Assembly (NCBI GenBank): GCA_000447245.1
Contig: AUYT01000001.1
Coordinates: 1,296,001-1,360,000, forward strand
Length of the DNA: 64,000 nt
Origin: a candidate division Zixibacteria bacterium RBG-1
Lineage (GTDB): Bacteria; Zixibacteria; MSB-5A5; DSPP01; RBG-1
Direction of reading: 5' to 3'
Every line of letters starts with the position of its first letter. Positions within the stretch are counted from its first letter, which is position 1. The notes under the pieces are model-generated. The model worked only from the letters and a program-made list of their open reading frames with translations. It searched no databases and was not told where the DNA came from. Below, piece by piece: positions 17,152 through 24,586 of the stretch. The translations under genes and the position numbers were made by a program.

Positions 17152-17676
17152 TTATCTGACAAAGGTTCCCTTTACCCGTTTTGACGTAAGGAAATAAGGG
17201 ACCCAAACTCCCGCTCCTACGACACTTCTGAAAATCTCCTTCATAGATGAAGAATTATCCTGCTGTGCCACAAACGGAATCAGGCCGGCTACCAGGGTGT
17301 CCCCTACTACAAAAACCAAATTGGCGAGCAAATAAAAAATGGCTAACTTGGGGAAGATTTTTCGCTTCTGAAAGAATAAAACAATCAGGACAATCCCCAG
17401 GCAGACGAAGAAGAGATTGCCCACTAATTCTCCTATCAATATGGGCGCCCACAAAGGGTGGTATGCCTCTGTACCCGGAGTGGTAAGAACGGACCAGGTT
17501 TGGGGCGCAAAGGCCGGGAGGATATCCTTGAAGACTAACAATATAATTCTTAAGGGTCCAACGATAAAGGCAATTCCAACCAGTATCAGCCATCCCCCGA
17601 TTTTGTCGTAGGTCGGCTGGCCTGTTGGTGGTTGCTGTTGTTGTTTTTGTAAAATATCGGTGTATGTTGACGGCAT
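17152..17676 (-). CDS. DUF2569-family membrane protein
   Basis: The 174-residue protein has a Gln-rich N-terminal tail (residues 1-25) and then four hydrophobic helices. It contains the family-like opening IGGWLILVGIAFIVGPLRII and later ILIGELVGNLFFVCLGIVLI and LAIFYLLANLVFVVGDTL. DUF2569 proteins are inner-membrane proteins of unknown function. The start has a very strong ribosome-binding site (AAAGGAGGAG). The gene is bracketed by 50-nt direct repeats (17000-17049 and 17711-17760) and sits in a repeat-rich patch, suggesting it may have been inserted or duplicated as a unit. Confidence 0.8.
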   Translation of the reverse strand: MPSTYTDILQKQQQQPPTGQPTYDKIGGWLILVGIAFIVGPLRIILLVFKDILPAFAPQTWSVLTTPGTEAYHPLWAPILIGELVGNLFFVCLGIVLIVLFFQKRKIFPKLAIFYLLANLVFVVGDTLVAGLIPFVAQQDNSSSMKEIFRSVVGAGVWVPYFLTSKRVKGTFVR

Positions 17677-17710
17677 AGTTCTCCTCCTTTATAAATGATA
17701 TATGGTATAA

Positions 17711-17760
17711 GGAGTTAATCGTCAAAGTTCCTGGGAAGTTTATGCCGGGAAATGAAAAAA
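17711..17760 (+). repeat. 50-nt direct repeat flanking the DUF2569 gene, copy 2
   Basis: Matches 17000-17049 across GTTCCTGGGAAGTTTATGCC with a few mismatches in the flanks. Same orientation as copy 1. Confidence 0.75.
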
Positions 17761-17840
17761 GTGGGGGGGATTAAAGGTGATTTATAGCCAATCTAAGCTT
17801 TGGGATAGTCTGGCTGATCTTGCTAAGATATACAGCACAA

Positions 17841-18764
17841 CTAAAGTAATTTTAGTTGATCGCACTTGGTAGCGAACGAGCTATCGAACACCCATTTCCC
17901 GTTCTCAATATAGCATTGGCTCATACAGAAGCCCTTGAACCATCTGCTATTCCTCATACGAGCAAGCCCCTGATGCCACCTATCGGTTAGTTGTTTCACC
18001 GGATAAGAAACCCGAAGTTGGGAATCGTTTACCCGGAAACCACCAAGAACAGTGCGAAATGCTCCAACTAACAAATCAGTTAATTGCAAAAACTGACAAT
18101 CTTCGTAAGATTGAGACCCTTGTTTCCGTTTATGATTGCTTCCATCGTCACAAATTTCTAAATTTGGGCTAAAGGAGCAATAGGGTCGCAGGCCTTCTGT
18201 TAATCTTTGAACTATTCTTTCTCTGCTAATACGTCGCCCGTAATGTTGATGTCCGTCAAAGTGGAGGGATTTGATTACCATCGAATCACTTTCGCTTGAA
18301 AGTAAATTAAGACCGCCCTTCAGGCCCATTCTAAGTGTCGTTTCTACCTTTGCACCATGGTCTGAATACCAAGAGGATTCCATCCTTTGATGGCTATCGC
18401 GTTCACGAAACAAAATGAACTTCGCTTTTGTTGGACCAGACAACTTAATAACGCGGTCATACATAGTTGCTTGAGATCTTGGTCCGTCACAAGCAACACG
18501 CCTTGCTAAATAAACGGGAGGCAGATCATTCTTGGGATTCTGAATCAATGAAATAACTGCCAACTGAATCCAAGAATTAGCACTTCTAAACTTTCGACCG
18601 AAACCCTCTACTTTACCAAATTTTAGGGGCTCTTGATAATCAGTTAGGATTCTTAGTGATGCTAAATCGTGTAGGAGTGCTTCCCGCTTATCTACGGGGA
18701 TAAGTAAAATGCCGTGCCAAAATCCGTTTTCTTGGGACTCGTCATGATAAATGTCGTATATCGT
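17841..18764 (-). CDS. DUF3800 protein with no standard start codon
   Basis: The frame runs from a TAG at 18792-18794 to a TAG at 17841-17843. The first in-frame standard start is a TTG at 18563, but the preceding codons read IYDIYHDESQENGFWHGILL, the N-terminal YxDES signature of DUF3800. The C-terminal DUF3800 signature QFLQLTDLLVGAFR is also present. Translation therefore probably starts near 18764, where an ACG codon is one base from ATG and gives (M)IYDIYHDES. An AGGAGG lies about 13 nt before it. DUF3800 is an uncharacterised, RNase H-like family often found in accessory or defence-associated gene sets. Either the start is non-AUG or the gene has lost its start by mutation. About 307 residues. 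Confidence 0.75.
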   Translation of the reverse strand, partial: TIYDIYHDESQENGFWHGILLIPVDKREALLHDLASLRILTDYQEPLKFGKVEGFGRKFRSANSWIQLAVISLIQNPKNDLPPVYLARRVACDGPRSQATMYDRVIKLSGPTKAKFILFRERDSHQRMESSWYSDHGAKVETTLRMGLKGGLNLLSSESDSMVIKSLHFDGHQHYGRRISRERIVQRLTEGLRPYCSFSPNLEICDDGSNHKRKQGSQSYEDCQFLQLTDLLVGAFRTVLGGFRVNDSQLRVSYPVKQLTDRWHQGLARMRNSRWFKGFCMSQCYIENGKWVFDSSFATKCDQLKLL

Positions 18765-18818
18765 ATTTGCTTTAAATCCTCCTATCTTAAACTAAGGTCT
18801 TCGCGCCTAATTTCTAAG

Positions 18819-18891
18819 TGGAGCCGACGAGAGTTGAACTCGTGACCTTCTGACTGCCAGTCAGACGTTCTCCCAACTGAACTACGGCCCC
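18819..18891 (-). tRNA. tRNA-Ala (anticodon GGC)
   Basis: This 73-nt cloverleaf has acceptor GGGGCCG/CGGCTCC, with one G-U pair. The anticodon stem TCTGA/TCAGA holds the loop CTGGCAG, giving anticodon GGC for codons GCC and GCU. Confidence 0.94.
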
Positions 18892-19005
18892 ATTGATTTT
18901 CAATAAAAGTAAAAAAGAAATATTCTTTGTCAAGTTTTATTTGGTCTTGACAAGTGGCAAAGCCACTATTTACTTACGTAGGATTTATCTGAAGTCATTA
19001 ACTAT

Positions 19006-19089
19006 GCCGGAGTGGTGAAATTGGTAGACGCGCCGGACTCAAAATCCGGTGTCCGCAAGGACATGCCGGTTCGACTCCGGCCTCCGGCA
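19006..19089 (+). tRNA. tRNA-Leu (anticodon CAA)
   Basis: The 84-nt tRNA has a long variable arm (TGTCCGCAAGGACA), as expected for class II. The acceptor is GCCGGAG/CTCCGGC, and the anticodon stem CCGGA/TCCGG holds the loop CTCAAAA, giving anticodon CAA for codon UUG. It is the only tRNA in the window on the plus strand. Confidence 0.95.
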
Positions 19090-19119
19090 GATAATCGAGA
19101 ATATCCTATTTTCTGTTTC

Positions 19120-19178
19120 GGTAGCCGCAACCTTTAGGTTGCGTTTAATCTAAACGCAGGCTGAAGCCTGCGGCTACC
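19120..19178. repeat. 59-nt REP-like palindromic element, complete copy A
   Basis: Begins GGTAGCCGCAACC and ends CCTGCGGCTACC. Two inner hairpins are CGCAACC-TTTA-GGTTGCG and CGCAGGC-TGA-AGCCTGCG, and the outer ends GGTAGCCGCA/TGCGGCTACC pair. It lies between tRNA-Leu and a secreted-protein gene. Confidence 0.9.
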
Positions 19179-19252
19179 AGCACCAGACATTAAAGTGCCT
19201 GTATCATAAAGAGTAGGACTGAACATGTCCAGCCCCTACAATACAGGCTTAA

Positions 19253-19828
19253 TTAACTGCCTTTGACAAACTGGATCTTATACTTGCTAATTAAAGAATG
19301 ATCCACTCTGGAATATATTTTCCCTGAAAAATTGACCGTGCCATTGTGATTAAACCCACTAACTCTTATGGTCCCATTTCCCAAAAGAGATTCATTCCGG
19401 TCGAAAATAAAAAATTCAAAAGTAGCTGATTTAGGATAATTTCTGCCGGATTTATTGGTCAGCTTGCCGGATACCGAAATCACATCTTTGTTAACCCTGT
19501 TAAATTTCACTCCGCTTAGTTCAAAATTCTTGTCGGACTGAATCTCCTTGGTAGAAATTCCGGTTGTTTTTATTGGCGGTGCTTTTTGGGTGGTGTCGAT
19601 TCCGGTCTTGCCAGGGGTCTTTTTTGGTTGAGCGTTTATCTTGATGGGTACCGGAGCTTTTTTACCACTGGTATCTATTTTATTGTATTGAGGTGCCTTC
19701 TTAGCCGTGGTGTCGACTTTAGGATACTTGGTTACTCTCTGGCCGGTGGTGTCGATTCCGCGTTCCTGTGCCAAAACCAAACCGGTGCCTAGTATGACGA
19801 CCATTCCACTCAACATGAATTTTCTCAT
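19253..19828 (-). CDS. Secreted protein with Thr/Lys/Pro repeats and FxLyD-like domain
   Basis: The 191-residue protein has a signal peptide (MRKFMLSGMVVILGTGLVLA). A linker of roughly 70 residues follows, with repeats of the form D-T-T/S-x-K-K-A/T-P (VDTTAKKAPQYNK, IDTSGKKAPVPIK, GIDTTQKAPPIK). The C-terminal 90 residues resemble the FxLyD fold: FELSGVKFNRVNKDVISVSG, KLTNKSGRNYPKSATFEFFI and SFL-type strand ends. It is probably exported and may bind the envelope through the basic linker. Function unknown. It lies 26 nt after thrC's... upstream neighbour on the opposite side is a REP element. Confidence 0.75.
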   Translation of the reverse strand: MRKFMLSGMVVILGTGLVLAQERGIDTTGQRVTKYPKVDTTAKKAPQYNKIDTSGKKAPVPIKINAQPKKTPGKTGIDTTQKAPPIKTTGISTKEIQSDKNFELSGVKFNRVNKDVISVSGKLTNKSGRNYPKSATFEFFIFDRNESLLGNGTIRVSGFNHNGTVNFSGKIYSRVDHSLISKYKIQFVKGS

Positions 19829-19854
19829 TTTTCCTCCTTACAGATAGTTTCAGT

Positions 19855-21027
19855 TTAACTATAAAATTTTTTCAGGGTTTCTATATGTTTCAAAGCCGAC
19901 CCAGTGTTAAATAAAGCGACTTTGTCGTCTTTATCAATTTTCTTTTCTGCCATAAGTTTTTTCAACCCTGCCAAACTTGAAGCTCCTTCCGGGCCCGGAA
20001 AAATTCCTTCACTCTGGGCCATTTCCTTTAAACTTAATACGATTTCTTCATCACTTACTGCTATAGCTTCTCCCTTACTTTCTTTTAAGGCCTTTAATAC
20101 TATGAAATCGGCAAATGGCTTGGGAACCCTTAATCCAGAAGCGATGGTTGTAGCATTTTTCCACTCTTCCACTCGGTCTTTTTTCTCACGAAAAGCTTTG
20201 ACCAGCGGGGCACAACCTTCAGCCTGGACGGCTATCATGCGGGGCCTCTTTTTTCCAATCAAACCCACTTTTTCCATTTCGTCAAAAGCTTTCCACATCC
20301 CGATAATGCCAACTCCTCCGCCGGTCGGAAAAATTACCACATCCGGTAACTCCCAGTCTAATTGCTCCGCTAATTCCAACCCCAAGGTCTTCTTCCCTTC
20401 CACCCGGTAAGGTTCTTTGGTGGTAGATAAATCAAACCAGTCCGGCTGTTTTTGCTGATTCATCATCTTGCCCGCATCGGAGATTAAGCCATCTACTAAA
20501 TTAACTACGGCTCCGAAGGCCCGGCATTCTAAAACAAAAGTAAAATCTACATCCTTGGGCATAAAGACATAGGCTTGTAGGTCGGCCTTAGCGGCATAAC
20601 AACTGGCGGCACTGGCAGCATTGCCGGCTGAGGGAAGGCAGATTTTTTTGATATTCAATTCTTTAGCTTTGGAGACGGCTACCGACATTCCGCGGGCTTT
20701 AAAAGAGCCGGTGGGGTTGAAGGATTCATCTTTGAGATAAAGATTTTTCAAACCTAGTTTTTTGCCTAAATTTTCAAGCTCGATTATGGGGGTAAAACCT
20801 TCTCCTAAGGAAACTATATTCCCTTCATTTTCAACCGGCAAGAATTCTGCATATCTCCAGAGATTTTTGGGTCTTTGAGCCAATGACTTTTTCTGGAAAC
20901 TTTGGGCAATTTTCTTAAGAGCATAAACTGCAAAAAGAACCCCTCCACAGCTACAGAGGTTTAGAGCCTGGTCTTTGGAATATTCTTTTTGACAGACGGT
21001 GCATTGCAGGTTTTGTAAAAAACTCAT
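19855..21027 (-). CDS. thrC: Threonine synthase
   Basis: The 390-residue PLP enzyme converts O-phosphohomoserine to threonine. An N-terminal zinc-ribbon-like segment (CTVCQKEYSKDQALNLCSC) precedes the fold-type II core, as in the long threonine synthases. The PLP lysine is in ESFNPTGSFKARGM, and the phosphate-binding loop is FPTGGGVGIIGM. It lies downstream of the degenerate receiver gene on the same strand. A 71-nt gap carries a GGCTGGGT/ACCCAGCC hairpin (21049-21070). Confidence 0.94.
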   Translation of the reverse strand: MSFLQNLQCTVCQKEYSKDQALNLCSCGGVLFAVYALKKIAQSFQKKSLAQRPKNLWRYAEFLPVENEGNIVSLGEGFTPIIELENLGKKLGLKNLYLKDESFNPTGSFKARGMSVAVSKAKELNIKKICLPSAGNAASAASCYAAKADLQAYVFMPKDVDFTFVLECRAFGAVVNLVDGLISDAGKMMNQQKQPDWFDLSTTKEPYRVEGKKTLGLELAEQLDWELPDVVIFPTGGGVGIIGMWKAFDEMEKVGLIGKKRPRMIAVQAEGCAPLVKAFREKKDRVEEWKNATTIASGLRVPKPFADFIVLKALKESKGEAIAVSDEEIVLSLKEMAQSEGIFPGPEGASSLAGLKKLMAEKKIDKDDKVALFNTGSALKHIETLKKFYS

Positions 21028-21098
21028 TTTTTGCTCATTCGTGCGACTGGCTGGGTGCGGGGACCCAGCCCTACCCTTATCATTAAGAGCAGAGTGTG

Positions 21099-21470
21099 TT
21101 AAATTTTGGCTTGAAACAATTGGTTTAAAAGTTTGGGTAATGCTGAAACTATGACGGAATTTGGCACTATTTTGTCACAGCCCAAATTTCGGGCTTTTTC
21201 AATTAATTCTTTCTGGGTATGACCACAGTAACCTGAGATGGGGATGATTTTCAAATCTGGGTCAGCTTTAATTTCAGAAATTAATTTCAAAGGATTTAAG
21301 CTGTGGCTGGCTAAATTTATCAAGATTAAAATGGCGGGATTTTCTCTCAGTGACTTTAAAGCTTCAATTCCTCGAGGGAAAATCTTCAAGTCGTATTCTG
21401 AATTCTTCAGGATATTCTCAATTTTGGAAGAGAAAAATAAATCATCTTCAATCAGTATGATTTGACTCAT
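21099..21470 (-). CDS. Degenerate response-regulator receiver-like protein
   Basis: The 123-residue protein has a CheY-like pattern: IILIEDDLFFSSKIENILKN supplies the acidic pair, and IKADPDLKIIPISGY resembles the switch strand. The phospho-acceptor position holds Asn52 (ILILINLAS) instead of Asp, and the KP motif near the C-terminus reads IVPNS. It is therefore unlikely to be phosphorylated in the usual way. It overlaps the DtxR-type regulator stop by 4 nt (21467-21470), so the two are cotranslated. It may be a protein-protein adaptor. A metal-responsive role is suggested only by context. Confidence 0.75.
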   Translation of the reverse strand: MSQIILIEDDLFFSSKIENILKNSEYDLKIFPRGIEALKSLRENPAILILINLASHSLNPLKLISEIKADPDLKIIPISGYCGHTQKELIEKARNLGCDKIVPNSVIVSALPKLLNQLFQAKI

Positions 21471-22138
21471 TTCTTCTTAGATAAAATTTTCACCCAGATT
21501 CGATTGGTAGCTATACCACCTAGATGAACAATTTTCCCCTTTATCTTCAGGGCGAAAGTGCCATCATAACCTTTGTCATTCACATAAACTTCGGTTCCGG
21601 GAGTAATTCCCAATTTATCCAGATATTCCAAAAATTTACGGTCCTTTTCATAAACCCTGCTGATTCTCAAAATCTGCCCGGATTCAGCTCGGTGCAGGGG
21701 TTTAACATTTATTGAACTTTTATTATTCTCCAGTAAAGGATAACCATGAGGGCAGGTTTGGGATTTTCCAAAAATTTCCAATAAACGTTCTTCCATTTCC
21801 GGTGAGATAGTATGCTCTAATTTTTCCGCCTCATCGTGAACTTTATACCATTCCATTTTTAGAAAGTCTGTCAAAAGCTTTTCCACCAGCTGATGCCTTC
21901 TGACCAAGTGAGAGGCGGTCTCCTCTCCCTTATTGGTCAGATAAATCCGGTTATTTTTATCCACCGTGACATAGCCATCTTTAGAAAGCCGCTTCAAAGC
22001 CAGAGTCACAGCCGGGGCCGAGACCTTTAACTCTTCGGCGATTCTGGCTCCGATAGGAATCTGACCTTCCTGCCTTAGTTCCCAGATGGCTTTCAGGTAA
22101 TCCTCCTGAGAGATGGAAGTTTTCTTGTCTTGGTTCAT
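21467..22138 (-). CDS. DtxR/MntR-family metal-dependent repressor with FeoA-like domain
   Basis: The 223-residue regulator has an N-terminal winged HTH (RIAEELKVSAPAVTLALKRL), a metal-binding dimerisation domain and a C-terminal FeoA/SH3-like domain (PGTEVYVNDKGYDG, then ALKIKGKIVHLGG). Likely ligands are visible in VHDEAEKLEHTISPEMEERL and TCPHGYPL, the Cys-x-His pattern seen in IdeR-type proteins. These repressors bind Fe(II) or Mn(II) and shut off transporter genes. It is divergent from the Nramp-type transporter, and a 16-bp palindrome (22181-22196) lies between them, 43 bp upstream of its start. Confidence 0.93.
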   Translation of the reverse strand: MNQDKKTSISQEDYLKAIWELRQEGQIPIGARIAEELKVSAPAVTLALKRLSKDGYVTVDKNNRIYLTNKGEETASHLVRRHQLVEKLLTDFLKMEWYKVHDEAEKLEHTISPEMEERLLEIFGKSQTCPHGYPLLENNKSSINVKPLHRAESGQILRISRVYEKDRKFLEYLDKLGITPGTEVYVNDKGYDGTFALKIKGKIVHLGGIATNRIWVKILSKKK

Positions 22139-22519
22139 TTTTTACTCATTTTTTTGAAAAATCACTTGACAATCCTAACTGTTAATATATATTAACGTAT
22201 TACATTAACTATGCTTAATAAAATTAAAGAATCATACTTAAATTTTCGACATAATTAATGTAAACTATAATATACCACTTTAACTAAAATTGGCAATTAA
22301 ATTTATGTTCAATCTTGAAAATTCCACGGTTGTCACGATTGAAGCTACATCAGAAAAAAACCTTTTTTATAAAAAAAGTTGTGCAGCCGAGAATCGGATT
22401 CATTGCTATCGAGAGGATGGCAATGGCGGAACCTATTTAAGTCAAAGTTGGAGAAAGGCAGTTTTATCTGAGGCATGACTTAACTAAGAGTATCTTTATT
22501 AGAGGGTATAATTTTTTAA
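22139..22519. other. Regulatory region between the DtxR-type regulator and the Nramp transporter
   Basis: This 381-nt region holds no convincing gene. It contains a plus-strand promoter-like pair with a 16-bp palindrome over it (22167-22196). The long leader between 22390 and 22483 can fold: CATTGC (22401-22406) pairs with GCAATG (22420-22425), and TTAAGTCA (22437-22444) with TGACTTAA (22476-22483). A TATAAT at 22507-22512 lies only 7 nt before the transporter ATG, so a leaderless transcript is also possible. No known riboswitch class was recognised. Confidence 0.6.
22167..22196 (+). promoter_or_regulatory. Candidate promoter with overlapping 16-bp palindrome (metal-regulator operator)
   Basis: TTGACA at 22167-22172 is followed, after 17 nt, by ATATTA. 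The perfect palindrome GTTAATATATATTAAC (22181-22196) covers the spacer and -10. An AT-rich palindrome between a DtxR-type regulator and its likely target is a natural operator candidate. Binding is inferred. Confidence 0.5.
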
Positions 22520-24439
22520 ATGGCTAAAATTGGGCTGGAACAAAGACAAGTCTCTTTATCCGAGGTACACGAGACCGTACCCATACCAAAGCATCCCAGC
22601 TTTCTCAGGCGGCTCTTGGCCTTTGCCGGTCCGGCCTACCTAGTCAGCGTCGGTTACATGGACCCGGGCAACTGGGCTACAGACATCGCTGGCGGGAGCA
22701 AATTCGGCTATACCCTAATCTGGGTGCTTTTAATGTCCAACGCCATGGCGGTATTGCTGCAGAGTCTTTCAGCCCGGATGGGGATTGTGGGAAGAAGAGA
22801 TTTGGCTCAGGCCAGCCGGGATTACTATGGACGTTACAGTGGCTATTTTCTCTGGATTCTGTGTGAAATAGCTATTGCCGCCTGTGATTTAGCGGAAGTT
22901 CTGGGTGCAGCTATTGGATTGAAACTTTTATTCGGAATTCCACTAGCATATGGAGTGATAATTACGGCCTTAGACACAATCCTGATTCTTTTCTTGCACC
23001 AGCTCGGCATTCGCAAAATGGAAGCTTTTATCATCATGCTGGTCAGCACCATTGGACTCTGCTTCGGGGCTGAGATTCTGTTTTCCGGCCCAGAGTGGAA
23101 AGGCATAATATCCGGATTCGTCCCTAGTCTACCAGGCAATGAAGCCTTATACATCGCTTTAGGTATCTTAGGGGCGACCGTCATGCCGCACAACCTCTAT
23201 CTTCACTCCGCTTTAGTTCAATCTCGCAAGATTGAAAGAACCACCACAGGAATCAAAGAGGCTATAAAGTTCAATATCATCGATTCAGCGGTAGCCCTGA
23301 ACTTGGCTTTTTTTGTCAATTCAGCCATTTTGGTAATGTCCGCTGCGGTATTTCATCGAGCAGGGTACAATCAAGTGGCGGACATCAGCGAGGCACATGG
23401 TTTACTGGCTCCCTTGGTGGGGTCTGCTTTGGCTCCGGCTCTTTTTGCCATAGCTTTAATCGCCTCTGGTCAGAGCTCTACTATTACCGGCACCTTAGCA
23501 GGGCAAATCGTTATGGAAGGTTTTCTCAATATCCGCATAAGACCTTGGCTGCGCCGGCTGATTACTCGTACACTAGCCATAATTCCTGCGCTTTTGACCA
23601 TTATTTACTTCGGAGAAGGAGCCACTGGAAAGCTCTTGATTCTAAGCCAGGTTATCTTAAGTCTGCAACTCGCCTTTGCCGTCATTCCTTTAATTCACTT
23701 CGTCAGTGACAAAATTAAAATGAGGGAGTACGTGATTCCTCTCTGGGTCAAAACCTTGGCCTGGCTAACTGCCAGCATTATTGTTAGCCTCAATGTCAAA
23801 TTGGTCTTTGACCAGATTGCTGGCTGGCTGGAAAGTGCTCAAGGAGGAACTGCCTTATACCTGACTGTAATGCCCGTTACCATTGGCTTAGGAATTTTTT
23901 TGATGTTTATCACTTTCAAGCCCTGGGTCAAAACTTTGTTCCGCAGAGAAAAAGGTTTAGTTGTGCCGGTTGAGGGGGTTCACAGGGTGCCTGCCGTAAA
24001 GGAAATAGAAACAGTTCACGCTTACCAGAGAATCGCCTTGGGCCTGGACTTCGGTCAAATGGACCAGGCAGTGATGAGCCATGCCCTGACCGTTTCACCA
24101 GCTGTGGCGACTTTGATACTTCTGCATGTGGTAGAAACCGCAGGAGCTAAGACCATGGGTACCGAGATTCAGGACAGCGAGACCCTTTCAGATTTAGAGC
24201 GGCTGGAAAGGTATGCTCAACTGCTCAGGCAGAAAGGGAGAATGGTTGAAGTAAAATTAGGCTACGGTAACCCGATCAGGGAACTGGTGGAACTGGTGAA
24301 AACCAGTCGGGCTGATTTACTCATCTTAGGCGGGCACGGACACAGAACTGTGAAGGATCTGTTGTTCGGGGCTACTGCTGATGAGGTCAGACATCGGATC
24401 GGAATTCCGGTATTGATTGTAAGGGATACACCGCTTTGA
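22520..24439 (+). CDS. Nramp-family divalent metal transporter fused to a universal stress protein domain
   Basis: The 639-residue protein has about eleven transmembrane helices. The Nramp metal-site motif is GYMDPGNWATDIAGGS in helix 1, and the helix 6 motif is ATVMPHNLYLHSAL. These residues coordinate Mn(II) or Fe(II) in MntH. After residue 500 the protein continues into a soluble UspA domain (RIALGLDFGQMDQAVM, then ADLLILGGHGHRTVKDLLFG), which contains the GxxGH-type nucleotide-binding motif. The Usp domain could couple ATP or cyclic-nucleotide sensing to transport. The start ATG at 22520 has only a weak GAGGG upstream. It is divergent from a DtxR-type repressor that probably controls it. 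Confidence 0.93.
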   Translation: MAKIGLEQRQVSLSEVHETVPIPKHPSFLRRLLAFAGPAYLVSVGYMDPGNWATDIAGGSKFGYTLIWVLLMSNAMAVLLQSLSARMGIVGRRDLAQASRDYYGRYSGYFLWILCEIAIAACDLAEVLGAAIGLKLLFGIPLAYGVIITALDTILILFLHQLGIRKMEAFIIMLVSTIGLCFGAEILFSGPEWKGIISGFVPSLPGNEALYIALGILGATVMPHNLYLHSALVQSRKIERTTTGIKEAIKFNIIDSAVALNLAFFVNSAILVMSAAVFHRAGYNQVADISEAHGLLAPLVGSALAPALFAIALIASGQSSTITGTLAGQIVMEGFLNIRIRPWLRRLITRTLAIIPALLTIIYFGEGATGKLLILSQVILSLQLAFAVIPLIHFVSDKIKMREYVIPLWVKTLAWLTASIIVSLNVKLVFDQIAGWLESAQGGTALYLTVMPVTIGLGIFLMFITFKPWVKTLFRREKGLVVPVEGVHRVPAVKEIETVHAYQRIALGLDFGQMDQAVMSHALTVSPAVATLILLHVVETAGAKTMGTEIQDSETLSDLERLERYAQLLRQKGRMVEVKLGYGNPIRELVELVKTSRADLLILGGHGHRTVKDLLFGATADEVRHRIGIPVLIVRDTPL

Positions 24440-24586
24440 GTATAGGTTGTGTCGTAAAAAACCTTTTTGACCACCTTCTGAGCCATAATCACTGCCAGCA
24501 TTATGATCTTTATAAATTTTTACTCTTATATAAAGTTTTAGTAGGTAGCTTCTAAAACATCTAATTTGGAACTTATTAAAGGTAAT

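Noticed and set aside
21049-21070. GGCTGGGT/ACCCAGCC hairpin between the receiver gene and thrC as a terminator
   Set aside because: No T-run follows it on the minus strand. It may be a repeat fragment.
22290-22478. A 62-codon plus-strand frame in the leader of the Nramp gene
   Set aside because: No ribosome-binding site, no recognisable protein pattern, and it coincides with inverted repeats that suggest RNA structure instead.
22300-22510. A yybP-ykoY manganese riboswitch before the Nramp gene
   Set aside because: The conserved loop motifs of that class could not be found by eye. Only unclassified hairpins are present.
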